NCBI RefSeq assembly: GCF_036226365.1
Contig: NZ_CP108462.1
Location: 434,001 to 498,000 of the forward strand
Origin: Streptomyces sp. NBC_01262
GTDB lineage: Bacteria > Actinomycetota > Actinomycetes > Streptomycetales > Streptomycetaceae
Reading direction: 5' to 3'
DNA length: 64,000 nt
Both the position numbers and the translations under genes were made by a program. This document shows positions 1 through 8,426 of this stretch, one piece after another. Each line of letters begins with the position of its first letter. The stretch's first letter is position 1. Under the pieces are notes generated by a model. It was not told the origin of the DNA. It saw nothing but the letters and a program-made list of their open reading frames with translations, and ran no database searches.

Positions 1-1641
1 CGCAACGAGATCCGCGACGGCCACGATCCGGAGGAGGCCGCCGGACGGGCTCTCGGCACCGCAGGCTCCGCAGTGGTCTTCGCCGGCCTCACCGTGATCG
101 TCGCTCTGGGGGGTCTGAGTGTCATCGGCATCCAGATGCTGACGTCCATGGGCCTGGCCTCTGCCTTCGCCGTCGCCGTCGCCGTGGTGATCGCGCTGAC
201 CCTGCTGCCCGCGATGCTGGGCTTCGCCGGGCCCCGGATCATGAAGGGCAAGCTCCTCAGCCGCCGTATGCGGGCCCTGGAGGAGCGCGGCGAGGGCCGG
301 CCGATGGGCGTGCGCTGGGCGAGGTTCGTCACCCGCAACCCGGTGAAGGTCCTCGCCGTCTCGGTGATCGGTCTGGGCCTGCTGGCCGTTCCCGCCATGT
401 CGCTGCGCCTGGCCCTGCCCGACGACTCCATGAAGTCCCCCGGCAGCACCCAGCGGGTCGCCTACGACACCCTGAGCAAGGGCTTCGGGCCGGGCTTCAA
501 CGGACCGCTGACCGTCGTCGTCGACGCCCGCGGCAGCGACGACCCCGAGGCCGCCGCCAAGGACGCGGTCACGCTGATCGGCAAGCTGTCCGACGTCGCC
601 ACCGTGCGCGACGCCGCGTTCAACAAGGCCGGCGACGTGGCCCTGATCGGGGCCGTCCCCAGAAGTGCGCCCAGCAGCCAGGCCACCAAGGACCTGGTCA
701 ACGACATCCGCGACCAGAATGCCGCCCTGCACAAGGAGACCGGCGCCGACCTGATGGTCACCGGAGTGACCGCCGTCAACATCGACGTGTCCACCAAGCT
801 CGCCCAGGCCCTCATTCCCTACCTGGCCATCGTCGTCGGCCTCGCCCTGATCCTGCTGCTGCTGGTCTTCCGCTCGGTCCTGATCCCCCTCAAGGCCGCC
901 CTCGGCTTCCTCCTCAGCGTCGCGTCCACCCTCGGCATCCTGGTCGCCGTCTTCCAGTGGGGCTGGCTGAAGGATCTCTTCGGCATCGACGAGACCGCGC
1001 CGATCGTGAGTGTGCTGCCCATCCTGCTGATCGGCGTGGTCTTCGGACTCGCCATGGATTACGAGGTCTTCCTCGTCACGCGGATGCGGGAGGAATACGT
1101 CCACGGAGCCCATCCCACCGAGGCGATCGTCTCCGGCTTCCGGCACAGCGGCCGGGTGGTCACCGCCGCCGCGGTCATCATGATCTCCGTCTTCTCCGGC
1201 TTCCTCCTGGACGACGTGGCGCTGATCAAGTCGATCGGCCTGGGCCTGGCCTCCGCCGTGTTCTTCGACGCCTTCGTGGTCCGGATGACCATCGTCCCTG
1301 CGGTGATGACCCTGCTCGGGCGCCGCGCCTGGGCCCTGCCGAAGTGGCTGGACCGTGTCATGCCCAACGTGGACGTCGAGGGCGAGAAGCTGCGCCACGT
1401 CCTGGCCGCCCAGCAGGCCGGCGCAGCGGTCCAGTCCGACAGCGGTGCCCCCGCGAGCCCGAGTGCCAGTGCCTCGCCTGTTCTCGTCGGCGTGGGCGGC
1501 CCTGCCGAGACGGGCGCGGCTACGCCTGCCGGACAGTCCCCCAGCCGGGTACGCGGACTGTCCAGGCTCAAGCCCCGCCGGGCAGGCAAGTCCGACGACG
1601 ACACGCCCACCGGCACGACCGAGTCAAAACCTCGGCAGTGA
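1..1641 (+). CDS. MMPL-family (RND) membrane transporter, C-terminal part, cut by window start
   Basis: The frame is open from base 1, so the true start lies outside the window; 546 residues are visible. The visible part starts in the first membrane bundle, followed by a long extracytoplasmic loop (about residues 125-270), a second bundle of hydrophobic segments (about 275-460), and a hydrophilic Pro/Ala/Ser-rich cytoplasmic tail. Loop and bundle order match the second half of MMPL/ActII-3-type exporters, proton-driven exporters of lipids or small molecules. The segment GLAMDYEVFLVTRMREEY is the conserved Asp-Tyr motif of membrane segment 10 thought to carry the proton relay. The substrate cannot be read from the sequence. 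It ends 184 bases before a histidine kinase gene, and regulation by that two-component pair is plausible but unproven. Confidence 0.92.
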   Translation, partial: RNEIRDGHDPEEAAGRALGTAGSAVVFAGLTVIVALGGLSVIGIQMLTSMGLASAFAVAVAVVIALTLLPAMLGFAGPRIMKGKLLSRRMRALEERGEGRPMGVRWARFVTRNPVKVLAVSVIGLGLLAVPAMSLRLALPDDSMKSPGSTQRVAYDTLSKGFGPGFNGPLTVVVDARGSDDPEAAAKDAVTLIGKLSDVATVRDAAFNKAGDVALIGAVPRSAPSSQATKDLVNDIRDQNAALHKETGADLMVTGVTAVNIDVSTKLAQALIPYLAIVVGLALILLLLVFRSVLIPLKAALGFLLSVASTLGILVAVFQWGWLKDLFGIDETAPIVSVLPILLIGVVFGLAMDYEVFLVTRMREEYVHGAHPTEAIVSGFRHSGRVVTAAAVIMISVFSGFLLDDVALIKSIGLGLASAVFFDAFVVRMTIVPAVMTLLGRRAWALPKWLDRVMPNVDVEGEKLRHVLAAQQAGAAVQSDSGAPASPSASASPVLVGVGGPAETGAATPAGQSPSRVRGLSRLKPRRAGKSDDDTPTGTTESKPRQ

Positions 1642-1825
1642 AGGGGCTACGGAAGAAGATGACCCGCAAGGACTGACGGGGCCGAGCCACAGCGAGAGCT
1701 GCGGGCCACAGCCCGATCACCGACGGATCGGCCGACTCCCACCGGCCGACTCCCCAGCCCCGCCCGCCGGTCCCATCCCCCCGGGGACCGGCGGGCGGCC
1801 TCCCGACCCGCGAAGGACCCCCTCC

Positions 1826-3133
1826 GTGACCGCACCGAGCGCACCCGCGCAGGCCCCCAGCCCGGACGACGACCAGGTGCTGGAGACCCTGACCAGCGAC
1901 TCCGAGCAGCGCGTGATCGCCTCGGTCATCTTCCGGCTGGCCGCGCTGCGGCGGGCCGACCGGGCCCACCCCAGGGTCCGGCACTGGGGGGTACCGGCCT
2001 TCTGCGCCGCGCTCGGCATCAGTTCCTTCCTCAACCCCTACAACATCGGCGATGTCCCGGCGCAGCTGGCCATCATCGTCGCCTTCACCGTCCCGCTCCT
2101 TTGGCGGGAGCGCCGGCCCATGCTGGTCTTCGCCCTCACCACCGCCGCGTCGGTGGCGGCCCTTCCCCTGGGGGTACTGTCCGGCGCCGAGTCCGCACGC
2201 GTCGTGGCGCTGTTCCACGTCGGCCGCCACTGCACCCCGCGACAACTCGCCCTGGCCCTCGGCATCACCACCGCGGAGCTTGTGGCGTGGGCCGCCGTCT
2301 TCTGGAAGGGCGGCCAGCTGGAACACGCCACCCGACCGGAGGTCGTGACCCTGCTGGCGATGACCGCCATGGCGGCGTTCGCCGTACTGGGACTGCTCAG
2401 CCGACTGGCCAATGCCTACATCGACGCCTTGAGGAAGGACCGCGATCAGCAGGCCCGCCTCGCCACCGCGCAGGAACGCGCCCGCGTCTCGCGGGAGATG
2501 CATGACATCCTCGGCCACACCCTGGCCGTCATCGTCGGCCTCGCCGACGGCGCCGCCGCCCTCGCCACGACCAAACCCGAGCGCGGCGCACAGACACTGC
2601 GCATCATCAGCGCCAGCGGCCGCGACGCCCTGGCCGAACTGCGCCGCCTCCTCTCCGTCATCGGCGAGGACAGCGAGCGTCCGAACGACGCGCCGCTCGC
2701 TCCACAGCCCGGCCTGTCCGACATCGACGCCCTGTTCGACCGCGTCCGCGCCGCCGGTCCCACCGTCGCCCTGGAGACTCACGGGAACCTCGCCGGCCTG
2801 CCCCCCGGCCTCCAGCTCTCCGTCTACCGCATCGTCCAGGAAGCCCTGACCAACACCGTCAAGTACGCCGCCTCCGACACCTCGGTCCATGTGTCCCTCG
2901 CCGCCGGCCCGGACGCCGTCCATGTCACCGTCGAGGACACGGGCCCGTCCCGGACCCCCTCCACAGGCGGTCCGGGCACGGTCGGCGGTCGCGGCCTGGT
3001 CGGCATGCGTGAACGTGCCGCTCTCTACCGGGGCAACGTCACCGCGGGCCCCAACGCCCGCGGCGGCTGGACCGTCCGCGCGCTCCTCGTCCCCAACCCG
3101 GCCTCCAACTCCCCGGAGAAGCACCGCTCATGA
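1826..3133 (+). CDS. NarL-type sensor histidine kinase
   Basis: A 435-residue kinase. The GTG start is preceded by GAAGGA at 8 bases; the same frame is open further upstream but overlaps the MMPL gene and reads as Pro-rich non-coding sequence. Residues about 50-200 hold several hydrophobic membrane segments. A short coiled region follows, then a HisKA_3 dimerisation domain with REMHDILGH, placing the phospho-accepting His at residue 226. The HATPase_c domain has an N box (EALTNTVKYA, about 338) and a glycine box (GRGLVGMRER, about 387). It should autophosphorylate and pass the phosphate to the regulator encoded next, whose ATG overlaps this stop as ATGA. The signal is unknown; the small extracytoplasmic surface suggests membrane-associated stimuli. 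Confidence 0.93.
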   Translation: MTAPSAPAQAPSPDDDQVLETLTSDSEQRVIASVIFRLAALRRADRAHPRVRHWGVPAFCAALGISSFLNPYNIGDVPAQLAIIVAFTVPLLWRERRPMLVFALTTAASVAALPLGVLSGAESARVVALFHVGRHCTPRQLALALGITTAELVAWAAVFWKGGQLEHATRPEVVTLLAMTAMAAFAVLGLLSRLANAYIDALRKDRDQQARLATAQERARVSREMHDILGHTLAVIVGLADGAAALATTKPERGAQTLRIISASGRDALAELRRLLSVIGEDSERPNDAPLAPQPGLSDIDALFDRVRAAGPTVALETHGNLAGLPPGLQLSVYRIVQEALTNTVKYAASDTSVHVSLAAGPDAVHVTVEDTGPSRTPSTGGPGTVGGRGLVGMRERAALYRGNVTAGPNARGGWTVRALLVPNPASNSPEKHRS

Positions 3134-3786
3134 CCACTGTCCTCATCGTCGACGACCAGGCCCTGCAACGCATGGGCTTCAGCATGCTCCTGGAGGCCCA
3201 GTCCGACATGGCCGTCGTCGGCGAGGCCGCCAACGGCAGCGAAGCGGTTCGCATGACGGCCGAACTCCGGCCCGACGTCGTCCTGATGGATGTCCGGATG
3301 CCCGGCATGGACGGCATCGAGGCCACCCGCCGCATCGTGGAGTCCGGCGGCCGCTCGCGCATCCTGGTGCTGACCACCTTCGATCTCGACGAGTACGCCT
3401 ACGACGCCCTGCGTGCCGGAGCCAGCGGCTTCCTGCTCAAGGACGCCCTGCCCGAAGAACTTGTCGCCGGAGTCCGCGCGGTGGCCGCCGGCGACGCCGT
3501 CATCTCCCCCGGGCTCACCCGCAAGCTGATCGACGCCTTCAGCGACCGCCTTCCCGGGCACTCCCCGCAGCAGCAGCGCCGGCTCGACGACCTCACCCAG
3601 CGCGAGTGCGAAGTCCTCACCGCCATGGCCAGCGGCTGGACGAACCAGGAGATCGCCGAGCGTCTTCACCTCGCCGAATCCACCGTCAAATCCCACATCG
3701 GCCGCATCCTCACCAAGATCGGTGCCCGCGACCGCGTCCAGGCCGTGATCTTCGCCTACGACACCGGACTCGTCCGCCCGGCATGA
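3130..3786 (+). CDS. NarL/LuxR-family response regulator
   Basis: A 218-residue DNA-binding regulator whose ATG overlaps the kinase stop, so the two are translationally coupled. The receiver domain (1-120) has the acidic pair D8-D9, phospho-accepting D54 in LMDVRMPGMDG, the switch Thr in LTTFD and the conserved Lys in LLKD. The C-terminal LuxR helix-turn-helix (about 150-212) includes LTQRECEVLTAMASGWTNQE and ends with the usual KIGARDRVQAVIFAYDTGLV. All active-site residues are intact, so it should be the working partner of the kinase. Targets are not visible; the flanking MMPL transporter and SGNH esterase are candidates. Confidence 0.95.
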   Translation: MTTVLIVDDQALQRMGFSMLLEAQSDMAVVGEAANGSEAVRMTAELRPDVVLMDVRMPGMDGIEATRRIVESGGRSRILVLTTFDLDEYAYDALRAGASGFLLKDALPEELVAGVRAVAAGDAVISPGLTRKLIDAFSDRLPGHSPQQQRRLDDLTQRECEVLTAMASGWTNQEIAERLHLAESTVKSHIGRILTKIGARDRVQAVIFAYDTGLVRPA

Positions 3787-3895
3787 GCCGGACCCGCCCC
3801 GCTCGCCCGAACCCCCAGGGCCACACCGACACCGCTCCGTGTTTACCGAATCGTCCCCACAGCCCATCATCCGCAGCACAGAACAGGACACAGCA

Positions 3896-4822
3896 ATGGG
3901 ACCGTTGGCACGAACCGGCATAGGCGTGGCCCTGGCGTGCGGGGTACTGGTCACCGCCGTCAGCATCGGACAGAACTCCGACAGCCACGACAAGAAGGAG
4001 ACGTCCAAGGGGCCGTACGTCGCACTCGGCGACTCATATACTTCGGGCCCCAAGATACCGCCCCAGACCGGCAGGCCGGCCGGCTGCGACCGCTCCGGCC
4101 GCAACTACCCTGCCCTGGTCGCCAAGGAACTGAGCCTCAAGACGGCCGACTTCCACGACGTCAGCTGCAGCGGCGCCACCATCTCCGAACTCACCACCCC
4201 CCAGTCCACCGGCAACGGCACCAACCCCGCACAACTCTCCGCACTGCACAGCACCACGAGACTGGTCACCCTGGGCATCGGCGGCAACGACATCGGCTTC
4301 AGCTCGATGATCACCAAGTGCGTCACGACCGGAGCGCTCTTCAAGCTGGCCGACCGCATCACCGACGTCACCGACAAGGCGCCCTGCAAGGAGAAGTACA
4401 CCTCCGGCGGCACCGACGAGGTGGCCCAGAAGATCCGCGCCACAGGCGACCGTCTCTCCCGGGCACTGACCGAGATCGAACGCCGCGCACCCGAGGCCCG
4501 GGTGTACGTCGTCGGCTACCCGTCGATCCTGCCCGCCAAGGGCACCGACTGCGGCCGCGACCTGCCCATCGCCGCCGGCGACGTCACGTTCCTGCGCCAG
4601 AAGCAGCAGGAGCTCAACACGATGCTCGGCGAACGCGCGCGGGCCGCCGGAGCAACGTACGTCGATACCTTCACGCCCTCCACCGGCCACGACGCCTGCT
4701 CCCCGGCGGCCACCCGCTGGATCGAGCCCCTCAACCCCAGCAGCCCGGCAGCCGTGGTCCACCCCAACGAACACGGCGAACGCGGCATGGCCACCGCCGT
4801 CCTGCGCTCCCTCAGCAGCTGA
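3896..4822 (+). CDS. secreted SGNH-fold esterase/lipase
   Basis: A 308-residue protein. The ATG at 3896 follows AGGA and begins with a short hydrophobic export signal (residues 5-25), a better fit than a GTG 57 bases upstream. Block I is VALGDSYTSG with the nucleophilic Ser near residue 45. Block III is GIGGNDIGF near 128. Block V is VHPNEHGERGM near 288, supplying the catalytic His, with an Asp in the preceding DACSP segment. Paired Cys residues (in GCDRSG, VSCSG, TKCV, APCKE, TDCGRD and DACSP) suggest disulphides and secretion, as in Streptomyces extracellular SGNH lipases. The substrate is probably an acyl ester. It is 109 bases after the response regulator and may be a target of it. Confidence 0.92.
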   Translation: MGPLARTGIGVALACGVLVTAVSIGQNSDSHDKKETSKGPYVALGDSYTSGPKIPPQTGRPAGCDRSGRNYPALVAKELSLKTADFHDVSCSGATISELTTPQSTGNGTNPAQLSALHSTTRLVTLGIGGNDIGFSSMITKCVTTGALFKLADRITDVTDKAPCKEKYTSGGTDEVAQKIRATGDRLSRALTEIERRAPEARVYVVGYPSILPAKGTDCGRDLPIAAGDVTFLRQKQQELNTMLGERARAAGATYVDTFTPSTGHDACSPAATRWIEPLNPSSPAAVVHPNEHGERGMATAVLRSLSS

Positions 4823-4930
4823 GGACACCCCAGTAGGGACAGTCGCGGGGCCATCAGCAGGACGCCCGCATCGACCTCCCCGTTCCCCCCTCGACTCCGG
4901 GCGCGTGCTCGATCCGAGCGCCCGCCCGGT

Positions 4931-5020
4931 CCGTACCGGCTGCCCGTGGGGACAGGCGCCCGGTACGGGTGCAGGGCCCGGCCCCGATCCGAAACCTCCC
5001 AGGATCCGCGGCCGGGCCCT
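4931..5020. terminator. two adjacent inverted repeats between the esterase and orphan regulator
   Basis: CCGTACCGG (4931-4939) pairs with CCGGTACGG (4960-4968). AGGGCCCGGCC (4973-4983) pairs with GGCCGGGCCCT (5010-5020). Loops are long (20 and 26 bases) and no T-run follows, so a GC-type terminator or leader structure are both possible. Confidence 0.35.
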
Positions 5021-5095
5021 CGCCCCCGGCTCCGCCCCGCCCCGAACATGGCCGGCCGCACTTCTCATGGACCCGTCCGCCGGGAGAACGCCCGC

Positions 5096-5833
5096 ATGAC
5101 CACCGTGCTCATCGTCAACGACCAGGCCCTGCAACGTCTCGGCCTCCGCCTGCTCCTGGAAGCCCAGCCCGACTTCACGGTCGTGGGCGAGGCGACCGAC
5201 TGCGACCAGGCGGTTCGAGCCGCCGACGCGCTCCGGCCCGATGTCGTCCTCATGGACATTGGCCCCGCGGACGTCGACCGTACCCAGGCCATACGCCGCA
5301 TCACCCGGCCCGACAGCCGATCCGGGGCGCCTGCCGCCGGTCGGGCGACCGGGCTCCCTCCGCGGGTGCTGGTGCTGACCGCGTTCGACGGCGACGAACA
5401 CGCCTACGCCGCCCTGCGCGCGGGCGCCGACGGACTCCTGCTCAAGGACACCCTTCCCGGCGAGCTGACCGCAGCCCTCCGCATCGTCGCGCTCGGAGGA
5501 TCCGTCCTGTCTCCTCACCTCACGCGCACACTCGTCGACGCGGTCCGTCAACAGAGCCCGGACGACCTTCCCGAACGCAGACGCAGGTTGTCCCACCTCA
5601 CCGACCGGGAACGCGAAGTGCTCGCCGCTCTCGCCTCCGGCTGGAGCCACGCGGAGATCGCCGAACGGCTCTCCATAGCCCCGACCACGGTCAAGACCCA
5701 CATCAGCAACATCCTCACCAAGATCGGTGCCCACGCCCGCGTCCAGGCCGTCGTGTTCGCCTACGAGACGGGTCTGGTCAGGCCTCCGAGGCAGCAGCCT
5801 CGACCGCGCGGCACGGACCGAGGGCGCGAGTGA
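5096..5833 (+). CDS. orphan NarL-type response regulator with altered receiver
   Basis: A 245-residue paralogue of the regulator 1.3 kb upstream, sharing the opening MTTVLIV, the QALQRLG segment, LLKD, the HTH and the tail KIGAHARVQAVVFAYETGLV. The start is ATG after GGGAGA. The phospho-accepting Asp54 is kept (VVLMD). The acidic partner at position 8 is Asn instead of Asp, and the usual R-M-P-G-M-D-G loop after D54 is replaced by IGPADVDR. About 14 extra residues (around 80-93) are inserted before the LTAFD switch. No kinase gene adjoins it. It probably arose by duplication; it may respond weakly to phosphorylation, act constitutively, or form heterodimers with its paralogue. DNA binding looks intact. 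Confidence 0.9.
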   Translation: MTTVLIVNDQALQRLGLRLLLEAQPDFTVVGEATDCDQAVRAADALRPDVVLMDIGPADVDRTQAIRRITRPDSRSGAPAAGRATGLPPRVLVLTAFDGDEHAYAALRAGADGLLLKDTLPGELTAALRIVALGGSVLSPHLTRTLVDAVRQQSPDDLPERRRRLSHLTDREREVLAALASGWSHAEIAERLSIAPTTVKTHISNILTKIGAHARVQAVVFAYETGLVRPPRQQPRPRGTDRGRE

Positions 5834-6038
5834 AGCCCATCCACAGCGTGGATGTCCCGGATACGGGATTCGGATCCCGCGGAGGATGGCGACCGGGCAC
5901 CTGACGACCCATAGTCGTCCATACCCGCACGCCGCTGTCCGGACCAGCCGCTGGTGTGCGGCCGCCCTCAGCATGCTGTGCGCCGTAGGCGCCCGTGAAA
6001 GGCATGCCCGCTCCCGTACACCGTCCCTGGAGTCCGCC

Positions 6039-7307
6039 ATGCCCGGTTCCGTTCCGCCGTCGTCCTCCACCGCGGTCGCTGACGCCGCTCCGTCACCCGT
6101 GGCCGCGTCGGGCCCTGCTCATCTGCTGCGTGTAACCCTGCTGATGGCAGGCAGCTGTCTGCCGATTCTGGGGGCCGTGCTGATCGCCCCGGTGCTGCCG
6201 AAAATGCAGGATCACTTCGCTTCGGTCCCGGGGGCCAAGGCATTGGTGCCCCTTGCGCTGACCGTTCCGGCGCTGGCGCTGGCACTGCTGGCCCCGTTCG
6301 CCGGGGTGATCGTGGACCGTTTGGGCCGTAAGCGCCTGCTGATCGTGGCGACCTTGCTGTACGCCGTTTTCGGAACGATGCCGCTCTGGCTGGACTCGCT
6401 GGGCGCGATCATCGCCAGCCGTGCCCTGGTCGGGGTCACCGAGGCCGCGATCATGACGTGCTGCACCACGTTGATCGGCGACTACTACTCCGGTCACCGG
6501 CGGGTGAAGTACCTCGCTCTGCAGACCATGTGCGCGTCCGCGTCGGCCACCGTCTTCTTCGTGCTCGGCGGCGCCGCCGGATCGGCGGGCTGGCGTGTGC
6601 CCTTCTGGGTGTACGCCGTGAGCCTGGTGCTCGCCCCGCTGATGGCCACCGTCCTGCCCAACCCGGTGGCCCGCGCGACCGCCGACGAGCCCGGGGCCGA
6701 GGCGACGACCCGACGCTCCTTCCAATGGCGGCCGCTGGCGGGCATCTGTGCCCTCACCTTCTTCGGGGCGATGGTCTTCTACACCGTCCCGGTGGAGATG
6801 GCGTACCTGCTCGACGACCTCGGGGTGGAGAACACCGGTGTGATCGGTCTGGCCACCGCGATCGCCAGTGCCGCCACCGTGGGCGGAGCGGTCACCTTCG
6901 CCCGCCTCAAGCGCTCCCCCGACCCGGTGCTGCCCGCCGTTCTCGCGGTCTGCGCGGTGGGCTTCGGGGTGATGTTCCTCGCGGGCAACACCCCGCTGCT
7001 GGTCTTCGGGGCGGTCGTGAACTGCGTGGGCACCGGCATGCTGCTGCCCGCCCTGCTCACCAGTGCCATGTCGCGTCTGGCGTTCGAGGACCGCGGTCGC
7101 GGCACGGGGCTGTGGATGGCGGCCTTCTTCGGCGGCGAGTTCGTCTGCCCACTGGTACTGCTCGCCGGGGAGTCGGCGGTCGGCAGCCTCGCCGGTGCGG
7201 TGGGGGTGCTGGGACTGGCCGCCGCCCTCGTCTCGGCGGGACTGCTGACGGCCCGCCGCCGCGCGGGCGCCGTCGATCCCCGGCCGCTGCCGGAGCAGCT
7301 GGCCTGA
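6039..7307 (+). CDS. MFS transporter
   Basis: A 422-residue membrane protein starting at ATG after GGAG (6 bases). About twelve hydrophobic segments are visible in two halves, with a hydrophilic central loop near residues 208-225. MFS motif A is present between segments 2 and 3 as GVIVDRLGRKRL. It is likely a proton-coupled transporter of a small organic compound. It ends 98 bases from the 3' end of the convergent LysR gene that controls the aromatic cluster, so uptake of that pathway's substrate, or efflux, is a reasonable guess. The substrate is not determined by sequence. Confidence 0.9.
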   Translation: MPGSVPPSSSTAVADAAPSPVAASGPAHLLRVTLLMAGSCLPILGAVLIAPVLPKMQDHFASVPGAKALVPLALTVPALALALLAPFAGVIVDRLGRKRLLIVATLLYAVFGTMPLWLDSLGAIIASRALVGVTEAAIMTCCTTLIGDYYSGHRRVKYLALQTMCASASATVFFVLGGAAGSAGWRVPFWVYAVSLVLAPLMATVLPNPVARATADEPGAEATTRRSFQWRPLAGICALTFFGAMVFYTVPVEMAYLLDDLGVENTGVIGLATAIASAATVGGAVTFARLKRSPDPVLPAVLAVCAVGFGVMFLAGNTPLLVFGAVVNCVGTGMLLPALLTSAMSRLAFEDRGRGTGLWMAAFFGGEFVCPLVLLAGESAVGSLAGAVGVLGLAAALVSAGLLTARRRAGAVDPRPLPEQLA

Positions 7308-7405
7308 CGGCCGGTCCAGCGACTGAATGCTCCACTGTGAGTGCCACGATGGGCCGTCGCTCGCCTGCGGCGCCATCGTGGCTGGTCGCGCAGTTCCCCG
7401 CGCCC

Positions 7406-8305
7406 CTACGTCGTCGCGCCCACCTCGGCGGCCTTCTGCCGCAGCCAGATGTGGGCCGCGTCCTGCGTGTGCACCGGGTGCCACCACATGGCCTCCCGCA
7501 CCGGCACGGCCTCGAAGGGGCAGGGCAGGACGCGCACGGCGGCGGAGCGGACCGCCCGGCGCGCCAGGCGCTCCTGGATCATCGCGACCCGGCGGGTGCC
7601 CTCGACCATGTGGGGCAGCAGCTGGAAGGTCTGCACGGAGACCTCGACCCGGGGGCTGATGCCGATCATGCTGAGCTGGCGGGCGGCCGGGGCGTCGTAA
7701 GGGCGCTGGTAGACGGCCCAGGGCAGGCGGGCCAACTGGTCGAGGGTGAGTTCGTCACCGATCTCGGGATGGTCGTCGGCGATCATGCACAGCCAGCGGT
7801 CCTGGTGGAGGTCGACGGCGGGGAAGCCGTCGATGATGCCGTGCGGCATCAGCAGTCCGTCGACGGTGCTCAGCACGGTGGCGGTGTTCTCCACGACGGA
7901 CGGTGCCGGGTGCTGGAAGGTGAGCCGGATGCCGGGCGCCTGCTCGTGCAGCGCGCGGGCGAGCGCGGAGCCGAACACGGCCGCCCCGTAGTCGGAGGCG
8001 AGCAGGGTGAACTCGCGGGACTCCGCGGCCGGGTCGAAGTCGGCCTGGCTGGCGAAGACGCGCTCCAGCAGGTCGCACGCGGTGGCGCTGCGATCCCGCA
8101 GGGCGACACCGAGCGGGGTCAGCTCGTAGCTGTTGCCGGTGCGGGCGAGCAATTCGTCGTCGAAATGGCGGCGCAGCCGGGACAGCGCCGCGCTCATCGC
8201 GGGCTGGCTCAGCCCGACGCGCTCGCCGGCCCGGGTGACGTTGCGCTCCTCCAGCAGCGCCCGCAGGGCAAGGACCAGGTTGAGGTCGAGTCGGGACAGG
8301 TTCAC
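7406..8305 (-). CDS. LysR-family transcriptional regulator of the catabolic operon
   Basis: A 299-residue LTTR. The GTG start at 8305 gives the canonical opening NLSRLDLNLVLALRALLEER; the upstream in-frame extension runs through the divergent promoter and is rejected. The winged HTH (about 5-65) contains AGERVGLSQPAMSAALSRLR and DDELLARTG. The effector domain follows (about 90-295) and resembles the NodD/PcpR/LinR group, which senses aromatic ligands. It is divergent from the six-gene operon beginning at 8427, with a LysR box between, so ligand-dependent activation of that operon and autorepression are expected. The inducer is presumably the aromatic substrate or an intermediate. Confidence 0.93.
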   Translation of the reverse strand: MNLSRLDLNLVLALRALLEERNVTRAGERVGLSQPAMSAALSRLRRHFDDELLARTGNSYELTPLGVALRDRSATACDLLERVFASQADFDPAAESREFTLLASDYGAAVFGSALARALHEQAPGIRLTFQHPAPSVVENTATVLSTVDGLLMPHGIIDGFPAVDLHQDRWLCMIADDHPEIGDELTLDQLARLPWAVYQRPYDAPAARQLSMIGISPRVEVSVQTFQLLPHMVEGTRRVAMIQERLARRAVRSAAVRVLPCPFEAVPVREAMWWHPVHTQDAAHIWLRQKAAEVGATT

Positions 8306-8332
8306 CAAGCACCGCCTAGGCAAGCAGGAGTC

Positions 8333-8347
8333 ATCCACGCCATGGAT
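8333..8347. promoter_or_regulatory. LysR box (T-N11-A) between the regulator and the catabolic operon
   Basis: ATCCACGCCATGGAT is an imperfect dyad (ATCCA / TGGAT arms) containing T-N11-A. It lies 28 bases upstream of the LysR start and 80 bases upstream of the first operon gene, the usual place for an LTTR recognition site. It was assigned by position and symmetry. Confidence 0.55.
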
Positions 8348-8426
8348 TCGGCGCATCCACAGGATTGATTTCCGTGATTCTCCGATCGAGGCCAGAGTAG
8401 ACCGCAACCCAGCAGGAGGAAATCTG

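Noticed and set aside
1355..1825. Longer N-terminus for the histidine kinase
   Set aside because: It overlaps the MMPL gene in another frame, is Pro/Arg-rich with no domain, and a GTG with a good ribosome site lies at 1826.
1568..3124. Long minus-strand frame opposite the kinase
   Set aside because: Gly/Asp/Val-rich shadow typical of high-GC DNA; the plus strand has clear kinase motifs.
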